From an uncultured Chloroflexota bacterium (lineage in GTDB: Bacteria; Chloroflexota; Chloroflexia; Thermomicrobiales; UBA6265): a DNA stretch of 64,000 nucleotides. The stretch lies in NCBI GenBank assembly GCA_937901745.1, contig CALGSZ010000064.1, forward strand, positions 1-64,000, written 5' to 3'. The notes under the pieces are model-generated. The model saw nothing but the letters and a program-made list of their open reading frames with translations. It made no database searches and was not told the origin of the DNA. Made by a program: the position numbers and the translations under genes. This document shows, piece after piece, positions 46,143-55,591 of this stretch; within the stretch, counting starts at the first letter, position 1; each line of letters starts with the position of its first letter.

Positions 46143-46853
46143 TCAGCCCGCGAAGCCGACGATCAAATAGACGATTAGCCAGTGAGCGGCCGCGGCCGGC
46201 AGTGCCCCGCCCGGCCAGCGCCGGATCGCCCGCGCGAGCAGCGCCACTCCGAGACCAGCGACGAACCCACCAGCGAAAGCCAGCGGCAGCGAGGCAGCAT
46301 CCGGCCCGAGCGCGGCGAGCGCCACATCTCGTAGGCCCCAGGAGACCGCGAAGAGCAGCGTCGCGACGGCGGTCCCATAGGCGGGATCGCGATACGAGCG
46401 GACGACGACGCCGAAGTGGATGAGGTGGTACGCCGCCACGTCCGCGAGGCCGAAGACAATCAGCTTCGCCACCGGCTCCTGAGGCCCGACCGCTAAGCGC
46501 GCGACGGCGACCATCAGCGGGACGCCAACGAGGAAAAGCCGCGCCTGCTCGGCGAGCCTGGACGTAGCCTCGCTTCGGGGTGGCGCCGGTGACGCGGCAT
46601 CACCTTGCTCCAGGGGACGCTGCCGCAGATAGAGCCAGGCTAGGAGTGCGGCAGCGAGCGGTGCGCCGAGCCGCGCCAGGTACCAGGGGAACGGCGTCCG
46701 AGCGACTGACCACGCTGGCGCATCGAACACGAGGATCAGGAGCGGCCAGATCCCCTGGTGGATCAGCGTCAGGTTCAACCAGCGATAGAGCCGGCGGAAC
46801 GTGGCCAGGCGCTCGCTCAGCACGAGTTGACCGCTGGCCGTCGTGGCTGGCAT
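46143..46853 (-). CDS. Multi-span membrane protein of unknown function
   Basis: 236 residues if ATG 46853 is used; ATG 46886 is also possible and no ribosome site decides between them. Six or seven hydrophobic helices are visible (LNLTLIHQGIWPLLILVF, FPWYLARLGAPLAAALLAWLYL, FLVGVPLMVAVARLAV, AVATLLFAVSWGLRDVALAAL, AGLGVALLARAIRRW, HWLIVYLIVGF). I do not recognise a family. It lies downstream of the pyruvate dehydrogenase operon but beyond its terminator. Confidence 0.65.
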   Translation of the reverse strand: MPATTASGQLVLSERLATFRRLYRWLNLTLIHQGIWPLLILVFDAPAWSVARTPFPWYLARLGAPLAAALLAWLYLRQRPLEQGDAASPAPPRSEATSRLAEQARLFLVGVPLMVAVARLAVGPQEPVAKLIVFGLADVAAYHLIHFGVVVRSYRDPAYGTAVATLLFAVSWGLRDVALAALGPDAASLPLAFAGGFVAGLGVALLARAIRRWPGGALPAAAAHWLIVYLIVGFAG

Positions 46854-46961
46854 CGGGGCGTCAGGGAATCGGGAGCGGCGGCGCATCGGGCGGCATCGTA
46901 GCCGATCTTCGCCGAGCGTGACGACCGGCACGGCTGGCCAGAAATCTCATGCAAACAAAGA

Positions 46962-46996
46962 CGCCGGTGATCGGGCCGAGCCCCAACCCACCGGCG
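46962..46996 (-). terminator. Terminator of the pyruvate dehydrogenase operon
   Basis: CGCCGGTG (46962-46969) pairs with CACCGGCG (46989-46996) around a GC-rich, partly self-pairing loop. On the minus strand it starts 35 bases after the E2 stop, and T-rich sequence (TCTTTGTTTG) follows. Confidence 0.65.
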
Positions 46997-47031
46997 CCTT
47001 TTCGTTCGATGACGTTACTGGCGCGGCCAGT

Positions 47032-48402
47032 TTACGACAGCGCGAGCAGCATCGGGTTCTGCAGGTAGCGCTTGACCGCCTGAAGGAACCGAGCCGCCTC
47101 GGCGCCGTCCGAGATGCGGTGATCGCACGAGAGCGTCAGCTTCATGCGATGACCGACCGTGACCCGGCCGTCCTTGACGACTGGCGTCTCGGTGATCGAG
47201 CCAATCGCCAGGATCGCCGCCTGCGGCGGATTGATGATCGCGACGAACTCCTCGACGTCGTACATGCCGAGATTGCTCGTCGTGAAGGTGCCGCCCTGGT
47301 ACTCATGCGGCTGCAAGCCGCCCTCGCGCGCCCGCCGGATCAGGTCCTTCGCCGTCCGCGCGATGGTACCCAGGCTCTTCTGGTCGGCGTCCGGGATGAA
47401 CGGCGCGATCAGCCCGCCCTCGATCGCGACGGCAATATTGATGTCGATATTGGAGTGCTCGTAGAGCGTGTCCCCTTCCATCGTGGTGTTGAGGTTGGGG
47501 AACTCGCGCAGGGCCAGCGCCGCCGCCTTGACGATCAGATCGTTGAACGAGACCTTGCTTTCGTCGTCCTGCACTTGGGCGTTGACCTGCTCGCGGAAGG
47601 CGATCGCGGCATCCATATCGACTTCTGAGGTGACGTAGAAGTGCGGGATGACCGCCTTGCTCTCCGCCATCCGCTTGCCGGTCGTCTTCCGGATCCTGCT
47701 CAGCTCGCGCGGCTGACCAGCGGGCCGGCCAGAAGGCGCCGCGACCTGCGGAGCGGGTGCTGCCTCGGGCGCGGCCGCCGGGGCAGCCACGGTCTCCGGC
47801 GCGGCGGCTGGAGCGGCGGGCAGCGTCTTGGCGCCGGTGATGTAGGGCATCACATCGTCTTTGACGATCCGGCCGCCCGGCCCAGTTCCTGCGATTAGCT
47901 CCAGATTGAGGCCGTGCTCGGCGGCGAGGCGCTTCACCAGCGGGGACGCCCGCAGGCGCTCACCGGGCGCCCGCGTGACGGCAGCCGGCTCGGCCGGAGC
48001 CGCCGGCGCTGGCACGGGCGCTCGCTCCTGACCATTCGCGGGGGGCGCCGCGGCCGGAGCGGAAGCGACCGCTGTCGTCTCTGCCTCCGCGCTCACTTCT
48101 GGCTGGGCCGGGACGTTGCCATTCTCCGGAGCCGCCGCGGCCGGCGCGGGCGCTTCGACCGCCTCACCGGGCGCTCCGATGACGGCGATCGGCGTGCCGA
48201 TCGGCACCGACTGCCCCTCCGCGACCAGCGTCTGCGTGAGGACGCCCGACTCCGTCGCCTCGATCTCGAGCGTCACCTTATCCGTCTCGATCTCAGCGAT
48301 CGGATCGCCCTCGGAGACTTCCTCCCCGACATTCTTCAGCCAGCGGAGGAGCGTTCCCTCCTCCATGGCATCGCCCATTTTGGGCATGATCACGGTTGAC
48401 AT
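47032..48402 (-). CDS. pdhC: Dihydrolipoamide acyltransferase E2 of the pyruvate (or branched-chain) dehydrogenase complex
   Basis: 456 residues. An N-terminal lipoyl domain carries the lipoylated Lys42 (ETDKVTLEIEA). A long Ala/Pro-rich flexible linker follows, then the peripheral-subunit-binding domain (ASPLVKRLAAEHGLNL), a second linker, and the catalytic domain with the DHRISDG His-Asp pair near the C-terminus. It transfers the acyl group to CoA at the core of the complex. Only 2 bases separate it from the E1beta stop. The E3 (lpd) gene is absent here. Confidence 0.93.
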   Translation of the reverse strand: MSTVIMPKMGDAMEEGTLLRWLKNVGEEVSEGDPIAEIETDKVTLEIEATESGVLTQTLVAEGQSVPIGTPIAVIGAPGEAVEAPAPAAAAPENGNVPAQPEVSAEAETTAVASAPAAAPPANGQERAPVPAPAAPAEPAAVTRAPGERLRASPLVKRLAAEHGLNLELIAGTGPGGRIVKDDVMPYITGAKTLPAAPAAAPETVAAPAAAPEAAPAPQVAAPSGRPAGQPRELSRIRKTTGKRMAESKAVIPHFYVTSEVDMDAAIAFREQVNAQVQDDESKVSFNDLIVKAAALALREFPNLNTTMEGDTLYEHSNIDINIAVAIEGGLIAPFIPDADQKSLGTIARTAKDLIRRAREGGLQPHEYQGGTFTTSNLGMYDVEEFVAIINPPQAAILAIGSITETPVVKDGRVTVGHRMKLTLSCDHRISDGAEAARFLQAVKRYLQNPMLLALS

Positions 48403-48404
48403 TC

Positions 48405-49397
48405 CTACGCCCCCCGCGCGCGATAGGTGACACGCCGGACTGCCTCGATGACCTGTTGCTCGCTCGGGAAAGCGGCCTGCTCCAGATTGCGGGCGTACGG
48501 CGCCGGGACTTCCGCGCCGCTCACTCGCTCGACCGGCGCGTCCAGATAATCGAAAGCTTGCTCCTGGAGGATCGCCGCCACTTCGCTGGCGACGCTGAAC
48601 CAGCGCCACTGTTCCTGGACGACGACCGCGCGATTCGTCTTCTTGACCGACTCGACGATCGTTTTCTCATCGAAGGGGCGGATCGAGCGAAGATCGATTA
48701 CTTCCGCTTCGATCTTCTCCTCGTTCGCCAGCCGCTCCGCGACTCGCAGCAGGAGGTTCACCTGCCGCCCATAGGCGATCAAGGTGACGTCGGTGCCTTC
48801 GCGCGCGATCCGCGCCTGGCCGAAGGGCACGGTGTACTCGCCTTCCGGCACCTCTCCCTTCGTGCCATACAACGCGCCGGCCTCAAGGAAGATCACCGGA
48901 TTCGGATCGCGGATCGCGGCGATCATCATCCCCTTCGCGTCGTGCGGCGTGACCGGGGAGACGACCTTCAGGCCAGGGAAATGGCCATAGAACCCTTCGA
49001 GGCTATGCGTGTGCTGGGCGGAGAGCTGGACGCCGCCGCCGTTCGGGCCGCGGATGACCAGCGGCACCGAGGCCTGACCGCCGGAGAAATAGTGGATCTT
49101 GGCGGCGTTCTGGATGATCTGGTCGGCGGCCTGGAAGGAGAAGTTCCAGGTCATCATCTCGACGATCGGGCGCATGCCCATCATCGCCATGCCGATCGCC
49201 GCGCCGGTGAACCCACCTTCCGAGATCGGCGTATCGATCACGCGCTTCGGGCCGAACCGTTCGAGCAACCCATCGGTGACGAGGTGGGTGCCGCCATAGA
49301 CACCGATATCCTCGCCGATGAGGACCACCGACTCGTCGCGCTCCATCTCCTCCGCCATCGCAGACCGGAGCGCCTCGCGATAGGTCGTTACGGGCAT
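48405..49397 (-). CDS. pdhB: Pyruvate dehydrogenase E1 component, beta subunit
   Basis: 330 residues. Motifs: TYREALRSAMAEEMERD, LIGEDIGVYGG, DTPISEGGFTGAAIGMAM, QLSAQHTHSLEG and the C-terminal transketolase domain with VVQEQWRWFSVASEV. It completes the thiamine-diphosphate active site with the alpha subunit and decarboxylates pyruvate. Branched-chain 2-oxoacids are an alternative substrate for this subfamily. It follows E1alpha by 89 bases and precedes E2. Confidence 0.93.
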   Translation of the reverse strand: MPVTTYREALRSAMAEEMERDESVVLIGEDIGVYGGTHLVTDGLLERFGPKRVIDTPISEGGFTGAAIGMAMMGMRPIVEMMTWNFSFQAADQIIQNAAKIHYFSGGQASVPLVIRGPNGGGVQLSAQHTHSLEGFYGHFPGLKVVSPVTPHDAKGMMIAAIRDPNPVIFLEAGALYGTKGEVPEGEYTVPFGQARIAREGTDVTLIAYGRQVNLLLRVAERLANEEKIEAEVIDLRSIRPFDEKTIVESVKKTNRAVVVQEQWRWFSVASEVAAILQEQAFDYLDAPVERVSGAEVPAPYARNLEQAAFPSEQQVIEAVRRVTYRARGA

Positions 49398-49486
49398 GGA
49401 CGTCCTTTCTCTGAGCCACGCGCGGCCCGCCGCCAGGCATCCTCAGCAAAGAGGATCGCCGGCGCTTGCCTCCCGTGCATTCCTGG

Positions 49487-50584
49487 CTAACGCCGAGCGG
49501 CGCTGGCCTCGCGGCTCGCGTCTACCGACTCCTCCGCATAGACATCGGTGTAGAGCTCTTCGAGCGGCGGCTCTGGGCTTTCGTCGGCGAAGCGGACCGC
49601 GTCGTCCACGACCTCCTTCGCCTCGGCGCGGATCGCCTCGAGCCGCTCTTCTTCCACGCCGTAGTCAATCAGCTTGCGCTCGAGCAGGCCGATCGGATCG
49701 CGCTCTCGCCACTTGCGCACTTCTTCCTTGGTGCGATAGCGCTCCAGGAAGTCGGCAGCGCCGTGGGGAGCGATGCGGTAGGTGATCGCCTCGACCGCAT
49801 ACGGCTTACCGGTCTCGCGGACGCGGGCCGCGACGCGGTGGGCGCACTCCATCACCGCCTCGAGATCCATCCCATCGACTTTCTCGTGCTCGATGCCGTA
49901 GGAGTCGAACTTGCGCGCGAGATCGGTCATCGCCGTCGCCCGCTCGACGCTCGTGCCCATACCGTACTGGTTGTTTTCGACGATGAATAGGCACGGATTC
50001 ATGCCGTCGCGGCCCCAGAGACCGGCAAGGTTCGCGGCCTCATGGAACGCGCCGTTGTTGATCGCCCCGTCGCCCAGGTAGAGCTGGACGATGTTGTCTG
50101 TCCCCTGATAGCGAAGAGCGTAGGCCATGCCGACGCCAAGCGGGATGTGGCCGCCGACGATGCCATAGCCGCCCATCATGTCGTTCTTGACGTCGAAGAG
50201 GTGCATCGAGCCGCCCTTGCCCTTGACAAGGCCCGTCGCCTTGCCGAAGAGCTCCGCCATCACCTCTCGCGGCGTGGAGCCCAAGAGGAGCGCGTGGGCA
50301 TGATCGCGATAGGCGGTGATCACCTTATCGCCAGGCCGGTGAGCATCGAGAAATCCGGTAGCGACCGCTTCTTGACCGATATAGACGTGGAGATAACCGC
50401 CGACTTTTCCTTGGCGAAAGGCGCGCTGGGAGGCTTCTTCGAAGAGGCGGATGATCACCATCTGCCGGTAGTAGCCAACCAGCTTTTCTGTGTCACGGCG
50501 CTCGAGTACGGGTACGCCGTCCGGATTCGTGTCACCTGGCCCATCGGCGCGCCGCTTCTTCGCTGAGCCCCGTGTGGTTGCCAT
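49487..50584 (-). CDS. pdhA: Pyruvate dehydrogenase E1 component, alpha subunit
   Basis: 365 residues from ATG 50584, GGAGG 7 bases upstream. The first 25 residues are Lys/Arg/Gly-rich and not conserved. Conserved features: YYRQMVIIRLFEEASQRAFRQG, YIGQEAVATGF, TAYRDHAHAL, thiamine-diphosphate site GDGAINNGAFHEAANLAGLW, and the phosphorylation-loop-like HGAADFLERYRTKEE. It opens the E1alpha-E1beta-E2 operon. Confidence 0.93.
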   Translation of the reverse strand: MATTRGSAKKRRADGPGDTNPDGVPVLERRDTEKLVGYYRQMVIIRLFEEASQRAFRQGKVGGYLHVYIGQEAVATGFLDAHRPGDKVITAYRDHAHALLLGSTPREVMAELFGKATGLVKGKGGSMHLFDVKNDMMGGYGIVGGHIPLGVGMAYALRYQGTDNIVQLYLGDGAINNGAFHEAANLAGLWGRDGMNPCLFIVENNQYGMGTSVERATAMTDLARKFDSYGIEHEKVDGMDLEAVMECAHRVAARVRETGKPYAVEAITYRIAPHGAADFLERYRTKEEVRKWRERDPIGLLERKLIDYGVEEERLEAIRAEAKEVVDDAVRFADESPEPPLEELYTDVYAEESVDASREASAARR

Positions 50585-50828
50585 GAGCGAGCCTCCGACG
50601 CCCCGGCGCGTCGTCACTGACCGCCGAGCGCTCATTGGTGCGAACGAGGAGAACCTGCCACGGCGGACTCCCGACCAGCCAGTATCGGCGCCGGCCGTGG
50701 CGACGGGCACACTGCCCGCCGGGTTCCGGCGAATTGTACCCGACCCTCTCCCTGCCGTCCGCTCCGACTATCCCAAACCTGGCGAGCGGCGATTAGGCCG
50801 AAAGCACGACATCGCCGCTCGAATCGTC

Positions 50829-51272
50829 CTACTTCGTTTCCGCCGCCAACGCCGGCGTTTCCTCCGCTCCAGGCAGCGCGGGCGGGACCGGCGACACTCC
50901 CTGATCGAGCGCGAAGTAGGGAGTGGGCTCCAGCGGCGGTGTCTGCCAGGGATACGCCTTGCGCCGCTCCTCGAACGCGGCGGTCGCCTGCTCGAACTCC
51001 GCCGGCTCCGCCTCCTCGTCCGGCTTCGGGAACACGCCCCAGAGTTCTTGCGCCGTCCCATATTGGGTGAGTGGCCGCAGAATCGGCCGCCGCGCGGGCG
51101 GCACGCTCACGCCGCGGAATCCCGGCACGCTCGAGCGATCCGGCACCTCCCCTGGCCGATGAGGCGCCCTGACCGCACCCGGCGCGGGCGGCGGCACGGG
51201 CGCGTCAATCCGGCGCTGGTCCGCGCGCACCGGCTCTTGCTGGGTCATTTGGCTGGTCTGTTGGTCCGTCAC
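50829..51272 (-). CDS. Proline-rich hypothetical protein
   Basis: 147 residues from GTG 51272 with AGGAGA upstream. The N-terminus is rich in Gln and the first half in Pro, Arg and Val; a helical-acidic middle (DEEAEPAEFEQATAAFEERRKAYPW) is followed by a second Pro-rich stretch. No signal peptide or membrane helix is visible. It sits 245 bases upstream of pdhA on the same strand and just downstream of a methyltransferase. Function unknown; the start is less certain than for its neighbours. Confidence 0.55.
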   Translation of the reverse strand: MTDQQTSQMTQQEPVRADQRRIDAPVPPPAPGAVRAPHRPGEVPDRSSVPGFRGVSVPPARRPILRPLTQYGTAQELWGVFPKPDEEAEPAEFEQATAAFEERRKAYPWQTPPLEPTPYFALDQGVSPVPPALPGAEETPALAAETK

Positions 51273-51322
51273 GCTTCGTCTCCTGCTGGCTGCAAATGCA
51301 CAGCCCTTTTTCTGGCGCAATC

Positions 51323-51952
51323 CTACCGCACGACCGGCGGTCGCGCGACCACGAGGCGGAAAACGCCAAACAAGCGCCGACGTTCCGATTCGATCGTAAA
51401 CCCAAGACGCTCCGCCGTTTCCACGGTGGTCCGCAGAAGATCGCAGCCCATCGCGCGCTCCTGAGCGGGAGCCAACAGGCGCTGCACCATCGTGACCGGC
51501 CAAACGGGCGAGCGGACATGCTCCAGCAGGATGACTCTCCCCTCCGGGCGGCAGACACGCGCCGCCTCTCTCAGCGCGGCGACAGGATCGGGTACGGTGC
51601 AGAGGGTGAGTGAGAAGGCAACGGTGTCGAAGCTGCCATCGCGGAAGCCAAGACGCTCGGCGTCCATCTGTGCCACCGCCAACGGCAGCCCCAGTGTCAC
51701 TGCCCGCTCTTGCGCCACGCGCAGCATGCCGAGCGAAAGATCGATGCCGACGGCGCGATGCACATTCCGCGAGTAGTACGGCAGGTTGAGCCCGCTGCCG
51801 ATGCCGATCTCCAGCGTCTCCCCGCGCAGCTCCGCGCCAAACGCGCGACGTAGATCGCCGAGCAGCAACCGCTCGCCACGCCCAACCGTCCGGTCGTAGT
51901 CGGGCGCGATTCGGTCATAGATTTCTTGGATTCGGTCTCGGCTCGTCGGCAT
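51323..51952 (-). CDS. Class I SAM-dependent methyltransferase
   Basis: 209 residues from ATG 51952; GTG 51967 would add five residues. The Rossmann motif I is TLEIGIGSGLNLPYY; motif II GIDLSLGML; motif III AERLGFRDGSFDTVAFSLTLC; ILLEHVRSP later. This resembles the UbiE/phospholipid N-methyltransferase-type group, and the substrate is unknown. It is divergent from the following MFS gene, sharing a 241-base intergenic region. Confidence 0.85.
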   Translation of the reverse strand: MPTSRDRIQEIYDRIAPDYDRTVGRGERLLLGDLRRAFGAELRGETLEIGIGSGLNLPYYSRNVHRAVGIDLSLGMLRVAQERAVTLGLPLAVAQMDAERLGFRDGSFDTVAFSLTLCTVPDPVAALREAARVCRPEGRVILLEHVRSPVWPVTMVQRLLAPAQERAMGCDLLRTTVETAERLGFTIESERRRLFGVFRLVVARPPVVR

Positions 51953-52193
51953 CGCTCCGCACCGCACCTAGACAAGCGAGCGACTATCAACGGCCAGTGT
52001 ATCCTCTCCGCCAACGGGTTCCGAATCCGGGCGAGCAAGGACAGCGCTCCACGGCCTCGCGACCACCGGCTGGAACCCCGTTCGGGCATGAATCGCGGGC
52101 CAAGACGTCAAGCGAAGGCGCGGAAAGCAAAGGGCGAGAACGGGTGGGTATGTGGCGTGGGCTGATGGCGCGATTGCGCGGCGACACGAGCGA

Positions 52194-53366
52194 ATGAGCG
52201 CACCTCCTCGCGCCGCCCGTCGCGCGGTCGTGGCGATCTTCGCCATCAACGGCATCGCCCTCTCGTCCTGGTACCCGCACATTCCGGCGGTTCAGCGCAA
52301 GCTCGAGCTGAGCGATGGCACGCTCGGCCTCGCGCTGCTCGGCGTGCCGGTTGGTGCGCTCGGCGCGATGGCGATCTGCGGCTGGTTGCTCGCGCGCTTC
52401 GGTAGCGAGCACGTTACCCGCGTCGCCGCGCTGGTCCTCTGCGCCACGTTGCCGTTGCCGGGCTTGGCGCCGAACCTCTTCCTGCTCACTCTCGTGCTCG
52501 CCCTCCTCGGAATGGCGAACGGCACGCTCGACGTGGCGATGAACGCGCAAGCGGTGGAGATCGAGCGGCGCTACCACCGGCCGATCTTGTCCTCCTTCCA
52601 CGCCGCGTTCAGTCTCGGCGGGCTGGCCAGCGCCGGTCTCGCGATCGTGATCATCGGTCAGGGCGTCGGCACGGTTGCCCACCTGACCGGCGCGGCCGTG
52701 ATCCTCGGCGTCTCCGCCTTGGTAGTCTCCCGCTGGCTCCTTCCCGTCGAGCCGGAAGCGAAAGGCGGTCCGGCGTTCGCTCGGCCGACACGCGGCATCC
52801 TCTGGCTGGGCGTGATCGCCTTTTGCGTCCTGCTCGGCGAAGGCGCGATGGCCGACTGGAGCGCCGTCTACTTGCGCAACACGCTGGAGACGAGCGCCGG
52901 CTTCGCCGCTGCCGGCTACGCTGCCTTCTCCGCGACGATGGCCATTGGCCGCCTCACCGGCGATCGGCTGACCGCGCATCTCGGCCCCGTGCGCCTGATT
53001 CAAGGCGGGGGATTGGTGATCGCGATCGGTCTTGGCCTCGGCGTGGTGATCGCCCATCCCGTCACGGCGCTGATCGGCTTTGCCGGCGTCGGCGCGGGGA
53101 TGGCGACTCTCTTCCCCGTGCTGCTGAGCGTCGCCGCTCGCGTCCGCGATATACCGACCGGCCCGGCCCTCGCAGCGGTGACCGCCATCGGCTACACCGG
53201 CTTCTTGGCTGGTCCGCCCTTGATCGGCCTGCTCGCGGAGGGCATCTCGCTACGCTGGGCGCTCGGCGTCGTGGCGATGCTCGGCGTGGTGATCGCCGCA
53301 CTCGCGCCGACGGCGAGCGGCGCCAGCTCTGCCGTGACGGAAGCCGAGCGCGTGCAAACAGCCTGA
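52194..53366 (+). CDS. MFS transporter
   Basis: 390 residues from ATG 52194 with a weak ribosome site. Twelve membrane helices are predicted. The protein starts ARRAVVAIFAINGIALSSWYPHIPAVQ, a form common in FucP/YbjJ-type MFS permeases, and contains GMANGTLDVAMNAQAVEIERRYHRPILSSFHAAFSLGG, which matches that group well. The substrate is unknown. A 16-codon micro-ORF (52150-52197) ends in ATGA across this start. Confidence 0.8.
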   Translation: MSAPPRAARRAVVAIFAINGIALSSWYPHIPAVQRKLELSDGTLGLALLGVPVGALGAMAICGWLLARFGSEHVTRVAALVLCATLPLPGLAPNLFLLTLVLALLGMANGTLDVAMNAQAVEIERRYHRPILSSFHAAFSLGGLASAGLAIVIIGQGVGTVAHLTGAAVILGVSALVVSRWLLPVEPEAKGGPAFARPTRGILWLGVIAFCVLLGEGAMADWSAVYLRNTLETSAGFAAAGYAAFSATMAIGRLTGDRLTAHLGPVRLIQGGGLVIAIGLGLGVVIAHPVTALIGFAGVGAGMATLFPVLLSVAARVRDIPTGPALAAVTAIGYTGFLAGPPLIGLLAEGISLRWALGVVAMLGVVIAALAPTASGASSAVTEAERVQTA

Positions 53367-53435
53367 CCGTGCGCGCTGATCGCCCCCGATCTGTTCCGCG
53401 TGCCTCAGCAGGTTACCACGCCCTGGCAACAACGC

Positions 53436-54815
53436 TCAGTCATGACCTCCCTGCGCCGCCGGCAGGGATTTGGTCTGGGATCGCGGCAGCGTCCCGATGA
53501 AAATCGCACCGCCCTCGACGCGGTTGCGCGCGATGAGGTCGCCGCCGTGGGCGCGCAGAATCCGACGAGCCGTCGTCAAACCGAGGCCAGCGCCGCCGGT
53601 GCGCCGGTTCCGGGAGGTCTCTCCCCGGAAGAGCGGCGAGAAGATATGGGGCAGGTCCTGCTCGGGGATGCCCGGACCCGTGTCCGCGACCGCGAAGCGG
53701 ACCCCTTCCGCGCTAGGACGGCAAGCGACCTCGACCCGGCCCCCGCTCGGCGTGAAACGCAGCGCGTTATCGAGGAGATTCTCCACCGCGCGCGTCAGCA
53801 GGTGCGCATCGCCCTCGACGGTACACCCACCGGCGGACGTATCGATCTCGATCTGGACACCCTTCGTATCCGCCTGGGGCCGCAGCCCTTCGACCAGCCG
53901 GTTCATGAGCGCCCCGAGATCAATTGGCTCGCGGCTCGGCGTCTGGTTGAGGTACTCCATGCGCGTGTAGGCGAAGAGATCGGCGATTAGCCGCTCGAGC
54001 GCGTCCGCCTTCTCCTGAGCGACGGCAAGGTAGTGGGCGCGCTTCTCCGGCGTGTCAGCAATCCCCCGCTGGAGCCCTTCCAGGTAGCCGCGCAGGGCGA
54101 AGAGCGGAGTTCGCAGATCGTGCGCGACCGCGCCGACGAAAAGACGCCGCTCCTGCTCCAGCGTGGCCTGTTGTTGGAGGGAGGTGCGCAACGCGCCGCT
54201 CATTGCCTCGAAGGCCGCGTTCACATCGGCAACCTCCCGTACCCGCGACGAGGGAAGCTCGACGTCCAGATTGCCGCTGGCGACCTGGAGCGCCGCCGCA
54301 CTGGTGGCAGCCAGCGGCATGACCACCGTCCTCCCCAGGAACCAGGCGATGCCTACGAGGGTCAGGATCAGGGTAGAGAGCCCGACGGCCGGTACCAGCC
54401 ACGTCCGAACCGCTTCCGGCGGCCCGATGATCTCGTCCCCGACGATATAGGCCGTCCGCGGCGGGTCGGAGTCGGCGATCGTGACGCGCTCCACCCGCTT
54501 CGATGCATCCCCGGCGGCAAGCGGATCGGCGACGCTGCGGTAAATCTCCCGGTCCCCCTCGACGAGGATGAAGTCAAGGCCCTCCGAGGCCAGCGTTGTC
54601 GTCGTCTGAGCTTGCCAGGCAGGATCGCTCCATCGGTCGACATCACGACGGAGAAGCGCGACCGCCCGATCGATGTCGTCAACATCCGGCGAGTGCCCCG
54701 CCAAATGAAAGACGACCGTGCCCGTGGCGAGGATCGGCAGGATGACGATGGTCACCAGCGCGATCGCGAGCCAGCGACGCAGCGGCAGCGTCCGGCCAGG
54801 CAGCGATCCGGTCAT
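53436..54815 (-). CDS. Sensor histidine kinase
   Basis: 459 residues from ATG 54815, overlapping the response-regulator stop by 4 bases. An N-terminal membrane helix (WLAIALVTIVILPILATG), an extracytoplasmic segment of about 120 residues, a second helix (LSTLILTLVGIAWFLG), a HAMP linker, then HisKA with His232 in GAVAHDLRTPL, N-box NLLDNALRF, G1 DTGPGIP, G2 GGAGLGL. It phosphorylates the coupled OmpR-type regulator in response to an envelope signal. The target may be the divergent SHOCT-ABC genes. Confidence 0.92.
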   Translation of the reverse strand: MTGSLPGRTLPLRRWLAIALVTIVILPILATGTVVFHLAGHSPDVDDIDRAVALLRRDVDRWSDPAWQAQTTTTLASEGLDFILVEGDREIYRSVADPLAAGDASKRVERVTIADSDPPRTAYIVGDEIIGPPEAVRTWLVPAVGLSTLILTLVGIAWFLGRTVVMPLAATSAAALQVASGNLDVELPSSRVREVADVNAAFEAMSGALRTSLQQQATLEQERRLFVGAVAHDLRTPLFALRGYLEGLQRGIADTPEKRAHYLAVAQEKADALERLIADLFAYTRMEYLNQTPSREPIDLGALMNRLVEGLRPQADTKGVQIEIDTSAGGCTVEGDAHLLTRAVENLLDNALRFTPSGGRVEVACRPSAEGVRFAVADTGPGIPEQDLPHIFSPLFRGETSRNRRTGGAGLGLTTARRILRAHGGDLIARNRVEGGAIFIGTLPRSQTKSLPAAQGGHD

Positions 54816-55507
54816 CGTTGCCGCTCCCCTTCGAAGCGATAGCCGACGCCCCAGACAGTCGTGATGTAGCGGGGGTGGGCCGGGTCCTCCTCGATCTTCT
54901 CCCGCAGTCGACCGATGTGAACCGTCAGCGTGTGGCGGTCGCCATACGGTCCCCAAAGGCGCTCGAACAGCTGGTCCCGCGTGAAGACCTGGCGCGGGTG
55001 CTCGGCGAGCAGATGCAGCAGGTCGAACTCACGGGCGGTGAGGGAGACGGGTTGCCCATCAACGCGTACTTCCCGCGCGCGCACGTCAATCACGAGGCGG
55101 CCGAAGTCGAGGACCGCCGACGGCGCCGCCTCGCCACGCCGGACGCGCCGCAGAACGGCCTTGATGCGCGCGACGACCTCAGCCGGCGTGGCCGACTTGA
55201 CGATGTAGTCATCCGCGCCGAGACCGAGCCCGCGTATCTTGTCGCTGTCTTCGTGGCGGGCGCTGAGGAAGAGGACCGGCACGTCGCCCATCTCGCGGAT
55301 CGCGCGCAGCACCTCGAAACCGGATTGGCCAGGCATCATTACGTCGAGCAGGACGCAATCGACCGGCTTCGATTCCAGCACGGCGAGGGCAGTGGAGCCG
55401 TCGGCGGCCGTTTCCACCGCATATCCCTCCGCTTCCAGGAAATCGCGCATCAACGCGACGATGTCCGGCTCGTCGTCCACTACCAAAATCGTCGTTTGTC
55501 CGTCCAT
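54812..55507 (-). CDS. OmpR-family response regulator
   Basis: 231 residues, GGAGG 9 bases before ATG. Receiver domain with Asp11/Asp12 pair (VVDDEP), phospho-acceptor Asp55 (LLDVMMPG) and Lys (IVKSATP). C-terminal winged helix: TAREFDLLHLLAEHPRQVFTRDQLFERLWG and VHIGRLREKIEEDP. Intact and coupled to the kinase. Direct repeats of TGTTGA lie upstream (55592, 55603), as expected for an OmpR-type site. Confidence 0.94.
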   Translation of the reverse strand: MDGQTTILVVDDEPDIVALMRDFLEAEGYAVETAADGSTALAVLESKPVDCVLLDVMMPGQSGFEVLRAIREMGDVPVLFLSARHEDSDKIRGLGLGADDYIVKSATPAEVVARIKAVLRRVRRGEAAPSAVLDFGRLVIDVRAREVRVDGQPVSLTAREFDLLHLLAEHPRQVFTRDQLFERLWGPYGDRHTLTVHIGRLREKIEEDPAHPRYITTVWGVGYRFEGERQR

Positions 55508-55591
55508 CGCCGAGGTCCTCCGCGGCCATTATTGTCGACCTCACTCGCACAATCCATGCTCAGCGGCCCGTTGGAGAAAGACGTGAGCGGC

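Noticed and set aside
51997..52197. 66-codon plus-strand frame before the MFS gene
   Set aside because: Starts at GTG with no ribosome site and has no motif; only its last 15 codons are considered above as a possible micro-ORF.
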